From contig CANXME010002275.1 in assembly GCA_948144175.1 (NCBI GenBank), forward strand, positions 4,525,001 through 4,589,000: 64,000 nt of DNA, given 5' to 3'. Within the stretch, counting starts at the first letter, position 1. The number at the start of each line of letters is the position of its first letter. Below the pieces are notes generated by a model that was not told where the DNA came from, did not search any database, and saw nothing but the letters and a program-made list of their open reading frames with translations. This DNA comes from Closterium sp. NIES-65. Taxonomy: Eukaryota; Streptophyta; Zygnematophyceae; Desmidiales; Closteriaceae. The position numbers and the translations under genes were made by a program. Of the stretch, positions 46,930-59,213 are shown piece after piece.

Positions 46930-48060
46930 CCTTGGGCTACAGAGTGGTTAGAAGTTGTGGATATGGGTTGCAGAGTGGTAGCTGGTAGCAGAGATGGGCT
47001 TCAGAGTGGCTGGGAGTGGTAGAGATGGGCTGCAGAGTGGTTGGAGGTAGCAAAAACGTGCTACAGAGTCAGAATGAAGTTGGAAAGTGGCAAAGCTGGG
47101 CTGCAGAGTGGTTGGAAGTAGTAGAGAAGGGCTGGAGTGTGGCTGGAAGTAGTAGATACACATTACAGAGTGGTTGGAAGCAGTGAAGATGGGCTGCAGA
47201 GTGGTTGGGAGTAGCAGAGGTGGGCTGCAGAGTGTGGGGGAGTAGCAGAGGTGGGCTGCAGAGTGGTTGGGAGTAGCAGAGGTGGGCTGCAGAGTTGTTG
47301 GGAGTAGCAGAGACGGGCTCCAGAGTGGTTGGGAGTAGCAGCGACGGGCTGCAGAGTGGTTGGGAGTAGCAGAGGTGGGCTGCAGAGTGGTTGGGAGTAG
47401 CAGAGGTGGGCTGCAGAGTGGTTGGGAGTAGCAGAGGTGGGCTGCAGAGTGGTTGGGAGTAGCAGAGACGGGCTTCAGAGTGGTTGGGAGTAGTAGCGAC
47501 GGGCTGCAGAGTGGTTGGGAGTAGCAGAGGTGGGCTGCAGAGTAGTTGGGAGTAGCAGAGGTGGGCTGCAGAGTGGTTGGGAGTAGCAGAGGTGGGCTGC
47601 AGAGTGGTTGGGAGTAGCAGAGGTGGGCTGCAGAGTGGTTGGGAGTAGCAGAGGTGGGCTGCAGAGTGGTTGAGTGTAGCAGAGACGGGCTGCAGAGTGG
47701 TTGGGAGTAGCAGACGGGCTGCAGAGTGGTTGGGAGTAGTAGAGACTGGCTGCAGAGTGGTTGGGAGTAGGAGAGAAGGGCTGCAGAGTGGTTGGGAGTA
47801 GCAGAGAAGGGCTGCAGAGCAGTTGGTTGTAGCAGAGACGGGCTGCAGAGTGGTTGGGAGTAGCAGAGACGGGCTGCAGAGTGGTTGGGAGTAGCAGACA
47901 CGGGCTGCAGAGTGTTTGGGAGTAGCAGAGACGGGCTGCAGAGTGGTTGGGAGTAGCAGAGACGGGCTGCAGAGTGTTTGGGAGCAGCAGAGATGGGCTG
48001 CAAAGTGGTTAGGAGTAGCAGCGACGGGCTGCATAGTGGTTGGAGGTAGCAAAGACGAGA
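46930..48060 (+). repeat. 31-bp minisatellite (GTTGGGAGTAGCAGAGG...)
   Basis: About 35 copies of a 31-bp unit with core AGAGTGGTTGGGAGTAGCAG followed by AGGTGGGCTGC or AGACGGGCTGC. Two alternating subtypes (GAGGTGG and GAGACGG) suggest higher-order amplification. Because 31 is not a multiple of three, the minus strand is open in more than one frame as Ser/Leu/Pro/Thr-rich repeats of up to 422 residues. I regard these as artefacts. The array begins about 150 bp after the stop of the eight-exon gene. Confidence 0.9.
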
Positions 48061-48650
48061 GATCACAGTTGCAACATGCTGGATGTAGTTTGCTGTGATC
48101 GGAGAAGCATTCGGATGTAGTAGTGATGGACAGGCGCCATGTTGGGAGGAGCCATGTTGCGAGGAGCCATGATGGGAGTAGTAACGAATGAGGAGGTGAA
48201 GAGTAGTTTCAAGCAACGAATGAAGCTGTTGGGTGTAGTAGCCGGTAGGCAGGAAGCCGTTTGATTTAGTCTTGATTGACGTAGATGGTGGATGGTGGTA
48301 GGTTAGGTGTAGAACAACTAGATGAGGTGTAGAACTTTAATAACCTTTTTATGTATTGGATTGAACTTATACAGTTTAATATAATTCTCATTTGCAACAA
48401 ATTTACTAGCCCAGACTGGCATGAAAGCCCTGTATATGGCATGCTCAGGTTTGTCCAATGTTGGACTGATTTTGGTCCATCTTGATGTTGAAATGGTATG
48501 TAGTATTTAGTCCCTGTTTTATGTCAAATTAGGGCTGAGTTCATGTATGCAGCCACACCATTCTTGGTCCAAAGCAATGGACCAAAGTTTGTCTGATTTT
48601 GGCAGAAAACACCAAGTTTGGACTTATTTTGGACCAAACCAAGGTCCGGT
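48061..48650. other. Unassigned stretch
   Basis: AT-richer, no gene recognised. TTTTGGTCCA-type words recur around 48473-48645. Confidence 0.4.
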
Positions 48651-49260
48651 AGTTTGTGATGAGAGAGTGTCCAGGGAAGCATTTGGGTGAGTGGAGGGAG
48701 AAAGAGTGAGCAGAGGAGGAAAGAAAATATGGGGAAAGGAAAGAGTGAGCCGAGCAAGGGAGAAATCGGGTTAGTGAAGGGGGATTGAGTGGGGTCCAAA
48801 ACGAAAACAGCAGTGTGTGAAAGGAGACTAGACGGCGGGAGTGAGAACAACAAAGGGGGGAAATCGGAGGGAGGCAGGGGGGAAACGGAAAGGAGGAAGG
48901 GGGGAAACTGAAGGAAGGAAGGGATGAAACTGAAGGAACGAAGGGGGAGAAAGTGAATGGAGGCAGGGGAGAAAGTGAATGGAGGCACGGGGGACACGGA
49001 TGGGAGGCAAGGGGGAAACAGAAATGAGGAAGGGGGGAAGGGATGAAGGGAGGAAAGTGAAGGAAAGCAGGGGGAAGAAAGTGAATGGAGGCAGGGGGGA
49101 AACGGATGGAAAGGGGAGGGCTTAGGATAGGTGATTTGTGGACGACTGGGGAGCTGAAGGGACGGGAAGGGGAAATGAGGGCGAGGAGAAAGGGAAGTGA
49201 GGGAGATGGGAAGGCGGAAGTGAGGGCGACACGACGGGGAAGTGATGGTGGCTGGACTGC
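48651..49260 (+). repeat. Purine-rich imperfect repeats
   Basis: G/A-rich on the plus strand, with loose units such as GAAAGTGAATGGAGGCAGGGG (best at 48900-49110) and GAAGTGAGGGCGA-type words after 49150. Long minus-strand Pro/Ser/Phe-rich frames here follow from composition. Confidence 0.7.
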
Positions 49261-49271
49261 AGATTGAAGGC

Positions 49272-49295
49272 TGATTTTGAGAATTCTCAAAATCA
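49272..49295. other. 24-bp perfect palindrome
   Basis: Centred on GAATTC, arms TGATTTTGAGAA; every base pairs. It lies between two repeat blocks. A chance short inverted repeat or a protein-binding site are both possible. Confidence 0.8.
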
Positions 49296-49309
49296 ACATA
49301 AAAAGAAAG

Positions 49310-49435
49310 TGACGGCGACGGGACGGGAAATGGCGACGGGACGGGCAATGGCGACGGGACGGGCAATGGCGGCGGGACGGGCAATGGCGATGGGACGGGC
49401 AATGGCGACGGGACGGGGACGTGATGGCGGCGGGC
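49310..49435 (+). repeat. 18-bp minisatellite (GCGACGGGACGGGCAATG)
   Basis: Six to seven copies with slight variation (GCGGCGGGACGGGCAATG), ending near the GTGATGGCGGCGGG word at 49420-49435. Confidence 0.9.
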
Positions 49436-49984
49436 CTGCAGATTGTTGAGTCATTTCCTCTGCTAAACTTTCTCATGCGCGCTGCTGCTCGCTGGAAATG
49501 TCTCAACATCGGAAGTGAGGGCGACGCGATGGGGAAGTGAGGGCAACGCGACGTTGAAGTGATGGCGGGGCTGCAAATTGAACATCCCAAATTTGTTTTT
49601 TGGGGGGGGTGGTTTGGACAGTGGGAGTGAGTACTATGTATTTCGAGATGCACTGTGGCTATACTCGCTACTGACTCGCTACTCCCTCCAGTCTCCAACT
49701 TGACACTCAGGTCTTCTCTCTTTCCTCACCTTATTTAATCTTCCCTTCCCCTTTTCTCCTCCCTTATCCCTTTTCCCCTCTTTATTCGAGCACGATACAG
49801 CGCGAGTCGCGCTTACTCGGGTACGCGCGTTCGACTACGACTGCGCAAACGAGGTACGCGAGACCGTTGCCGCTGTGAGCTTCTCTAATGGTGAGGGGTG
49901 GCGTAGCACGTGTCTCTACGGCGGTGGATATTCCTCTTGCCTCCGCCGATCTCCCGCGCCCACCCGCCGGACCTCTGTTGCGCG

Positions 49985-51708
49985 ATGGTGGGTGCGCGCA
50001 CGGGGGTATCTGCATCCGCCGCTGCGCGGAGCAGCGCGCGCTGCCTCTGCCGGCTTCGTCCACGGAGAGCGCGGCTGGCGGTGGTGCGGCTGGCGCTGGG
50101 AGCAGCGGTGGTCGTGGTGGGCGCAATTGCGGTGACGGTGTGCGGCAGTGGTGCCCCCATGAAGCGCGCAGGCGCGTAGCGAAGTCGGTGGTGGAGGGGC
50201 AGGGAGGGGAGAGAGGGGAGGTGGCGTTGGAGTAGGGAGGGAAGTGGGGTGGGGAGGGGCTGTGGGGGGGGAAGGAGAGAGGGAGCGAGGGAGAGATGGT
50301 GAGAGGTGTATGTGGGGCATGTGAGGTGATTGAGCAGGGGGGCAAGAGAGGTGGCGCAACGCCGCTAGTGTCGGATGCAGGCAGTAGGGATGGGGCGCGA
50401 TGGCATGCAGGGGGGTGTGCTGTCGCTGGGTAGCGTGGGGCGGTGGAGTGAGTGAGGCTGGTGAGCGAGTGGGTCTGTAGGGGTCTTGCGCATTGCTTGA
50501 GGAATCTCTCCATGCTGTCGTTCAGGGCTGCCACGCCGTGCCCTCCCTTCCTTCCACCCCCCCCTCGTCCCCACTCTCTCACCTCCTTTCTTCTCCCTGA
50601 CCACTACCCTCCCCTCTCCCTCCCTACTTCCCCCAATTCACACCAGCAGCGCTGCTCGACACTCTTAACCATCACAGCGCTCTTTGTGAATGGCGACTCC
50701 CGGGTGGACGCAGGCAACAACCATGACGGCTCCCAGCGCTTCCTGCGTGCTGACCTGCCGCTCTACGGCATGAGTTACATCGAGGCGTTGGAGCGCTTCT
50801 CCGATGGCCGCCTGAAGATCAACTACTTGGGTGCGTGCTGCTGCCAGTGGGGCTTGTGAGGGTTGCAGTGCGGGCGGGTGGTGCGATGGGGGGAACGGAA
50901 GGGAGGGAGTGGGGGGAATGAAGGCTTGTGAGGGTAGCAGAGGGGGCTTTTGGCGTTGCTGGGCCCACCTTTTCACAGCCGCCTCCCCTCCCTCCCGTTT
51001 CCCCCCTCCCCACCCCCCCCTCCCCCCCTCCCCCCCCTTCCCTTGCTTCCCGCCCATTTCCCCCGTCCTTCACTGCTCCCCATCTCCCCCAGCGCGCTAT
51101 CTGGGGCTGCCCTCGCCGCCGCCCTCCAGTCTCCAACTCTCCATCAAGGGCGCAATGCCTCTCGCGGGCTTTACTTCGCCCGTGCGGAGAGCCACACTCT
51201 CGACCACCGCCTGCTCGACGCGATTCACGGCAGCGAGGGTGGCTATATTGTGGGTGGCGCGGATTCGTTTTACTCGCGCATGGCAGAGCAGGACGCACAA
51301 GCTCCGCGGATGGGGGAGTGCGGCGGGCGGTGCGGAACGGGGGACGGCTCGAGCCTCATTGAGGTGAGGGGGAAAGGGGACTGGGAGAAGAGGGGAAGTC
51401 GGAATGGGGATGGGGATGGCCAGTGAGATTGATTTGATGTCGCTACCGTTTTTCCGCCTATCAATCGTCAAATGCTCAACTCATCCGCCCCCATCCCCTT
51501 TTTGTTCCGCCCTTTCCGCTTTGCGCCCCTCCCCCAGTCCCTCATCAAGTACCCACCATTGGAGGAAGTGAGGGGTCTGCCGGAGGAGATTGTGGGGGAT
51601 GAGAAGGAGGACATGGATTTTGCAGATGTTGATGCAAGCGTGGAAGGCGAGGAAGATGAGGATGATGGGGTGTACACTGTGTGTGCTGTTGGTTTTGCTC
51701 CCATGTGA
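49985..51708 (+). pseudogene. Partial GDSL esterase/lipase-like gene with acidic 3' exon
   Basis: The clearest exon is 50647-50830 (acceptor CACCAG, donor GTGCGT). It reads ALFVNGDSRVDAGNN, then YGMSYIEALERFSDGRLKI, which is block I of plant GDSL esterases with the catalytic Ser in GDS. The next exon, from 51093, continues ARYLGLPSPPP in phase, but the block II-like segment (GRNASRGLYFARAES) is in another frame, so one frame change lies between them. That second frame then splices in phase at 51363/51538 to an acidic last exon (EEIVGDEKEDMDFADVDASV, stop at 51708). A possible 5' exon near 49985-50130 encodes a hydrophobic signal-anchor-like segment (VVRLALGAAVVVVGAIAV). Blocks III (GxND) and V (DxxH) were not found. 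Such enzymes are normally secreted, about 350 residues, and use Ser-Asp-His. This copy looks truncated or rearranged. The acidic tail is not typical of the family and may belong to another gene. Confidence 0.55.
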
Positions 51709-51860
51709 TGCCACAGTTTGTTGCCGCTGTTTGTGTTTTTTGTTATTATTTTTATTGGAAAGAAAAACCTCGCTGGATATTAATTATAGCAAAATATGTG
51801 GTGTATTGAAAACAGTGTACGTCGTGTTACATGCTGTAACATGTGTTACCCTGAAATGTT
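51709..51860 (+). other. Probable 3' untranslated region of the preceding gene
   Basis: AT-rich sequence after the stop at 51708, with T-runs at 51738-51760. It ends in ATGTT, the target-site copy of the next copia element, which may therefore be inserted in the transcript's 3' end. Confidence 0.4.
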
Positions 51861-51992
51861 TGTGAGAATAAGCGAACAGGAATGAATGAACTAGCAGTGA
51901 AATGAGTACAAGTAGGAAACCCTAGAATTGTGTACCCCCTATAGGCTAACCCACTGTAGCCTACACAAGCATAACATATATAATGTTTGACA
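51861..51992 (-). repeat. 3' LTR of copia element 51861-59345
   Basis: 132 bp, starts TGTGAGAATAAG and ends TTTGACA. Confidence 0.93.
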
Positions 51993-54900
51993 CACCCCCA
52001 TAGGCAAAGTGGGGGAGAACAAGGGGTCACAAGACCAGTCAAGCAAAGCAAAGCAAGCTCAGGGTGGATCACAAAGTCACCACACAGTCCGAGCACAAGA
52101 GCAGGGCCAGAGGCCAGTTTACATGCAGGAGTACAGACATATATATAAAAACTAGACAAGCAAGAGCAGGTATATATATATGTCACAGTACAAGTGAAGT
52201 CAAGAGGAGAGCAAGTGAGGCAAGACAGGCACAAGACCCAGCTGAGTGCAAAAGCGCTGATGGTCACAAGGCGCGAGTGCCTTGGTGAACACATCAGCAG
52301 TGTTGGCCTCAGAGGCCACGTACGCAAGTCGCAACTGACCACGCTACTGCAGCTCACGAGCAAGGAAGTAGCGGAGAGCAATGTGCTTCGTTCTGTGCTC
52401 CAAGCGCTGCTCTCGACACAAGGCCAGCATGGCCTTGTTGTCTACGTACAGCACTGGAGGAGAACGAGGCGGCTCTCCAAGGTCAATCAGCAGGTAGGTG
52501 AGCCAGCGAAGCTCCTGTGCAGCCATGGCCCCGGCGTAGATCTCAGCCTCACAACTGGAGCCGAGAACCGAAGACGAGCGAGTAGACCGCCACGAGACAG
52601 AGCCGGAACCAAGGCTGAAGGTGTAACCCTGTGACGACCGCTGCGTAGCCTGGTCGTCAGCCCAAGAAGCGTCCGCGTGGCTGGTAAGGACCACTGGACT
52701 CCGCCCTCCAAGCACTAGCCCCATGCCCGACGTACTGCACAGGTAGCGCAATACCCTCTTCGCTGCAGCCATGTGCTCTGGTCTGTGTCTCCCAGGAGCA
52801 ACATAGCGTGCAAGAATGCTCAGAGGGTATGCAAGGTCAGGTCGTGTGCAGGTCATCAGGTACATGAGGCAGCCAACAAGCTCTGCATACGGACCACTCG
52901 ACTCTACGGACTCATCCGAAGGCAGAGCTGAGAGTGAGTGGCGAGTAGGCAGAGGAGTGGCCTGAGGCGAGGAGTACGTGAAGCCGAAGCGCTGAAGGAC
53001 ATGCTGCACCATGTGTGACTGAGTCAAGGTAATGGTGCGGCGTGCTCTGTCCCGAGTGATCTGCAAGCCAAGGTAGCTGCGCAGTTCACCCAGGTCTGTG
53101 CACGTGTGTCTCTTCAGCAGCTCGGACGTCACGTAGGCGAGTCCAGTAGTGTCCGCTGTGGCAAAGACCAAGTCGTGGACGTACACGAGGATGTAGAACG
53201 GCGGCAGGGAAGTGTCGGTGCGAAGAAACAACGACGGGTCAGCAGTAGAAGGAGCAAACCCAAGAGCCGCAAGCGTCGTCCTTAGTGTGTCGTGCCACTC
53301 ACGCGGTGCCTGGCGGAGACCGTAGACTGGCCGTCGGAGGCTCCACTGGGTGCCAGGAGGGAAAGTCCCAGTGAAGCCAGGTGGACGGCGAAGCCAGATC
53401 TCCTCGTGCAGGCTACCCTGCAAGAACGCAGTGCTGAAGTCGAGAGAGTGAAGCTCATAGTCGCGCTGAGGGGCTATGTGCAGCAGCACCCGAAGAGTAG
53501 TCATCTTCGGGGTGGGAGAGAAGGTCTGAAAGTAGTCAACTCCCTGCCGCTGACTGAAGCCACGAGCAACGTACCGTGCCTTGAAGACAGGTGGAGAGCC
53601 CGGCGGCCGCTTCACCCTGAAGATCCACATGCCACTGACGATGTTCGCCCCAGGAGGGGGAACCGCGTCAACGTAGGTGCCTGTGGACTTCCAGGAAGCC
53701 ATCTCTGCATCCATAGCTGCCTGCCACTGAGAGGAGTAGGGACCCTCTACGGCCTCCGCGTAAGAACGCGGAGTTGGGATGTCTAGTGCATCCGGGTCTC
53801 CCTCAGGGGCAAGCAGTACAGACGCGAGATGAGGTGAAGCAGCCGCTAGACACTGTAACTCTTCCTGCCTGTCCTCTAGGACGTCCGTGCCAAGAGCACA
53901 CTCACCCCCGACGGACGGAGGACAGACAGACGCAGACTCAGCAACAAGACTAGCAGCGTAGTCGAGACGACAGCGAGCAGCAAAGTCGACGAGCTCAGCG
54001 ACCAGAGCAGACGCAGTAGTGGATTCAAAAGAGGGGTCAGTGACAACAGTAGCAAGCAGACGCGTGGCAGTAGGACTGGCAGCACGAAGAGAGTCCGACT
54101 CAGGGTCGGCAAGCGCAGGAAGAGAGGACTCAGGAGGAGAAGGCAAAGGGGCACGCAGAGGAGCAGTGGACGGACGCAAAGACATCCGGTGCGTGCCAGG
54201 GACAGGAGGAGGACGCTGACGCGAACTGCGACCACTAGCGCGAGCAGCACGAACAGGCGACGCGGGACGAGACGCAGGCTCACGACGCTCAGCAAGACCT
54301 CCAGTAGGACCAGTGTAAGGAGAGGGAGCAGGCGGTGGAGAGGAAGGCTCCAGCAGGGACTGCGACTGGACAGGCGGTGGACCCTCTACTGGAGGAGAAA
54401 GACCAAGAACCTGCTGCAGGAGCGGAACGAAGTACGGCCGAGGCCGCGCGGCAGCTCCAGACTCAGCAGGGACAGCACCAGCACCCTCAACGACAGCACT
54501 AGCGCCACCCACACCACCAGCGGCAGGACCAACAGTAGTAGGCTCAGCACCAACGCCCTCAGCAGCTCCAGCTCCAGGAGGACCCGCAGGTCCAGCAGCT
54601 CCGGGACCGGCAGCACCCGCACCCTCGTTGGTCGAAGAAGCTCCAGCTCCAGCTCCAGCAGCACCTCCAGACTCAGCAGCACGCCTCCAGCGGCGAGCGA
54701 ACCACTCGCGCAGCTCCTGTGGAGAGAGGGGCTCCCGGTAAGACGCAGCAGCAGGAGAAACCCCAGGCTCAGCAGCTCCACACGCAGCACCCCCAGGCTC
54801 AGCAGCTCCCAGCTCAGCACCCCCTGGCTCAGCAGCTCCCGACCCAGCACCCCCAGACCCAGCACCTCCAGGCACAGCACCCCCCGGCTCAGCACCCCCA

Positions 54901-57900
54901 GGCTCCGCACCCTCCGTAGTAGCACCCCTAGGCCCAGCACCCCCAGCAGTAGCACCCCCAGGCTCAGCACCCTCGCGCACAGCACCCTCAGAGTCAGCAC
55001 CCCCAGGCTCAGCACCCGCAGTAGCACTAGAGTCACCAGTAACCTCGACCGGGTCAACGGCGTCTACCTGGGACACACCTGAGGGGGCAGGAACCTGAGG
55101 GGGGAGGGGGTCTACCGGGGGGGGAACCGGCACAAGGAAGTCCGGGGGAGGGGGGAGGGAAGGAGTGCGGTAGGGGAAGAGACGGTAGAAGGGGACTGAC
55201 TCGTCGAACGTGACGTCCTGGGAGGACAGAACACGACGAGAGGAGGGGTGGTAAAACTGCCACCCTGGGGCGTCAGTGGGGAAGCCAAGGAAGACACAGG
55301 GAGCAGCACGAGGGGACAGCTTGTCCGCAGACAAGTCGCGGACAAACGCCCGAGATCCCCAGACACGGAACACAGACGCATCGCCGACCTTCCCCGTCCA
55401 CAGCAAGGCTGGGGACATCGCAGGCCGAGAGACCCGGGGGTGAAGGTTGAGCTGATGCGCCGCGTACCTCACCGCAAACGGCCACAGAAAATGGGGGGCA
55501 GCCGCATGCATCATGGACGTACGAGCGACATCCATGACCATGCCAATGCGGCGCTCAGCAATCCCATTTTGCTGTGGTGAGTCCGGAAGCGTGAAGGTCT
55601 GGCGGATCCCCCGTGCACGACAGAAGTCTCGCAGAAGGCGAGAAGAGAACTCTCCGCCTCTGTCCGAGTGCAGACGCAGAACAGGAAAGTCCGAGCCGAA
55701 GCTCTTCCTGAGCTGGAGACGAGCCTCGCGGATCCAGTCGATCAGCACCTCAGTGACCGCACCCTTGCTGCGCAAGGGGAGGACTGTGGTGTAACGCGAG
55801 TAGTCGTCAACCACCAACAGGAAGTAGCGCTCGTGACCCTGCCCACGGACCGGGGCTGGGCCCCACACATCCATGTGAAGCGTCTGCAGGGGAGCCTCTG
55901 TCGGGGGGAAGTGGGAGGAGTGAGGAGTAGCCCGGAGGCGACCCTCGACACAGGGGACACAGGAAGGTCCTGGCCCGGAGGGGAGAGGAGGGAGAGACTG
56001 GGGAAGACCAGAGACAAGGACACGGGAAGCCATGCTCCGAAGACGGGGCAAGGAGGGGTGGCCAAGACGGTGGTGCCACAGGAGAGTCTCGTGAGACAGG
56101 AGGCGACAAGAGCAGGGGGCAGACTCAGGACCTGACCGGGACGCAGCAGCAAGCACCTGACCTGACGCAGCTACCTGACCAGACGCAGGGACAGGAGGAG
56201 ACGAAGTGGTCAGGGTGTAGAGACTCGACCCCGGCCGACGCGAGAAGGTGGCCAGGTGTCGGCCTGTGCGTGCGTCCGTGCAGTGGGTCACCCGCTGACT
56301 CGCAGGAGTGAACTGGTGAACCCCCGCATCCCGCGGGTCCGCACCACTCACCAAGTTCGTAGAGAACGAGGGGAGGTACAGACCAGACAGGGTGCCCGAA
56401 GGGGCAGCCGGACACGGGAGGACAGTGGAGAAGTGAGACAGGACAGGACCCCCTGAGGGGTCAGCAAGGGAGACCGCAACCGGCCGGCCGAGCGGCGTAA
56501 GGGTAGTGCGGTCTCGAAAGAAGGAGCGAGAAGCCCCGGAGTCAAGTGTGAAAGTGAGGGAGGACGAGGACGACGCAGTACCTGATAGCGCAGTCTCACC
56601 AGTACCTGAGAGCGCAGACACACTGGCACCTAGAGCAGCAGCCTCACAAGCACCTAGCGCAGCAGTACCAATGCCCGGGTCGGGCTGGAAACACCGGTAA
56701 CCCTCATTCTCCTCACTATAAGTCACAGCATACATAGCAGCAAGGATAGCATCAAAATCAAGATCAAAGATCGCTTCACCAGCCCTAAGAAGCTCATCCC
56801 AGCGAGGGATCTCACTAGCCCCAGGGAACTGCTGACGCCAAGCGTCCGTCAGGCGGCCAAAGCAGCGCTGGGTGGCGTGGGCACCCCCACACTGCTCACC
56901 CGCGCGGTCGCCGGAACGAAGAACGTAGGTGCAGGGACCAGTACCCCCACCCCTCTGACGCCCAGCGTACCACTCACGAAGCTGCTGAGGCGGAGGGATG
57001 TCCCGCGAGCGCTGCTGCTGCTGCTGCCGCTGCGAGCGCTGGCCACCACCACCGCCGCTACGCTGCTGGGTACCACCTCGACCAGCTCCACCTCCTCCAC
57101 CACCACCGCCTCCTCCGCTGCCGCCTCCACCGCCTCCACCACCGCCGCCTCCACCTCCGCCGCTGCCTCCACCACCACCGCTGGCACCACCACCACCGTC
57201 TCCGCCGCTGCTGCCACCACCACCACCACCCCCGCCACTAGTCCCGCCGCCACCCCCACTCCCTCCGCCGCCACCGCCGCCACCGCCACCGCCCCCTCCA
57301 GCTCCACCCGCGCCCTTGCCCCCCTTGCCCTTGCTGGAGCGACGTCTCCCACTAGGGGCAGACGCCGCGCCGACCGACTCAAGACCAAGCAGGTCGGCAG
57401 CAGCAGCAGAGGCAACAGAGGGCAGCAAGGGGGAAGGAGAGCACCCCTCAAAGATGGGGGTGCGAGGGTCACCACGAGAAGCACCTACAGCGACTATGCT
57501 CTTCTCCGCTGCGAGGAGGGCCTTCTCGAGGAGGTCGACGGTGAGGGTGGTGGGACAGACTGCGAGAAAGTGGTCCCTGACGACGCGAAGGGAGTCAGGG
57601 AGGCGCGCGACTACGTAGTAGAGAGCGATGTACATGGGGGGTGGGTTCTTAGCGCAGAACTCAGCAGGAAGGGCGGCGCGGTAGCGAGTGTCACTAGTGC
57701 GGAGGTGCGTAATGAGGTCAGCGACAGTGGGAAAGGCAGAGAGGTCAGGAAAGAGGTAGGGAAGCATGAGACGGCTCAGTGCAGCAGTGGTAGGGGAGGA
57801 GTAGCGCGCAACTACAGCGTCGTACAAGGTCTGAGCACTCTTGTACTGACTAAAGTGTGCACGCTCAGAGGTAGGGAGGTGGCAACGCACAGCAAGACGT

Positions 57901-58189
57901 GCAGCAGCATCGCGGGTGGCCCACTGAGAGCGGACAGTAGGATCAGCATCAGTAGCAGGAGCAGGAGAGGCGCCAGAGGTGAGGTCAAAGAGAGAAAGGC
58001 CGTCAGCCCTGTCGCACTGTAAGAACAGCTGCAGGTCGTCTAACCAGACCTCAAAATCAATGGCGCGACCCTCAGCGTCAAAAGCTAGGACACTAGGGGT
58101 AGCCATGGCGACGACAGCGACGCAGTGCAAGCAGTAGGGAAAGAGCTCGCAGTGACAGTGGGACTGTGCTCACCAGGCAGGGCAGGTCG

Positions 58190-59110
58190 TGCAGCTCTGC
58201 AGAAAGGCTGCACGGCGACCGGGCGGCTCGGGTGCACAGCGGCTCGGCTCCCGGGCGGCTCGGCGGCTGGGCGGCTCGGGCGCAGGGCGGCTCGGCTCCC
58301 GAGCGGCTCGGCGGCAGGGCGGCTCGGGTGCAGGGCGGCTCGGCTCCCGGGCGGCTTGGCGGCAAGGCGGCTCGGGTGCAGGGCGGCTCGGGTCCCGGGC
58401 GGCTCGGCGACTGGGCGGCTCGGGCGTTGGGCGGCTCGGCTCCCGGGCGGTTCGGCTGCACTGCCGCCCGACTGCTGCAGGTGTGGCGGCGGGGCCGCGT
58501 GAGAGAGCCGGGGCGGGGACGCGTGAGGGCCTGCGGCGGGGCCGCGTGAGAGCCGGGGCGGGGCCGCTTCAGAGCCGGTGGCGGGGCCGCAAGAGAGCCG
58601 GGTAGGGGCCGCGTGAGGGCCGGCGGCGGGGCCGCGTGAGAGCCGGGGCAGGGGCCGCGTCAGGGCCGGCGACGGGGCCGTAAGAGAGCCGGCAGCGGGG
58701 CCTGGAGAGGGCCGACGGCGGGGCCACGTGAGAGCCGGGGCGGGGCCGCAAGAGAGCCGGCGGCAGGGCCGCGTAAGAGCCGGGGCAGGGGCCGCGTAAG
58801 AGCCGGGACGGGGCCACGGAAGAGCCGGGGCGGGGCCGCGAGAGAGCCGTCGGCGGGGCCGCGTGAAAGCCGGGGCGGGGCCGCGCGAGAGTAGGCGGCG
58901 GGGCCGCGACAGAGCCGTCGGCGGGGCCGCGTGAAGGCCGGGGCGGGGCCGCGTAGGAGCCGGGGCGGGGCCGCGTGAGAGCAGGCAGCTGGGCCGCGTA
59001 AAGGCCGGGGCGGGGCCGCGACAGAGTCGGCGGCGGGGCCGCGTGAGAGCCGGCGACGGGGCCGCGTAAGGGAGGGCGGCGGGGCCGCGTCAGTGGAGGC
59101 GGCTGAGCCG
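58190..59110 (-). repeat. GC-rich leader minisatellites of copia element 51861-59345
   Basis: The first block (58200-58450) has units like GGGCGGCTCGGGTGCAGGGC. The second (58480-59100) has units like GGGGCGGGGCCGCGTGAGAGCC. Both lie between gag and the 5' LTR. Plus-strand Gly/Arg/Ala-rich frames here are composition effects. Confidence 0.9.
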
Positions 59111-59213
59111 CAGGGGAAAAGGCGACCCTAGGGGTCGCTAAAAAAATCGCGCCTCGGGGCGCGCTTCGGTGGGCCCAAAAAAAACGGTCCTTAGAAGGAC
59201 CCGCTCTATACCA

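Noticed and set aside
46948-48216. 422-residue Ser/Leu/Pro-rich protein on the minus strand
   Set aside because: It is a by-product of a 31-bp minisatellite open in more than one frame.
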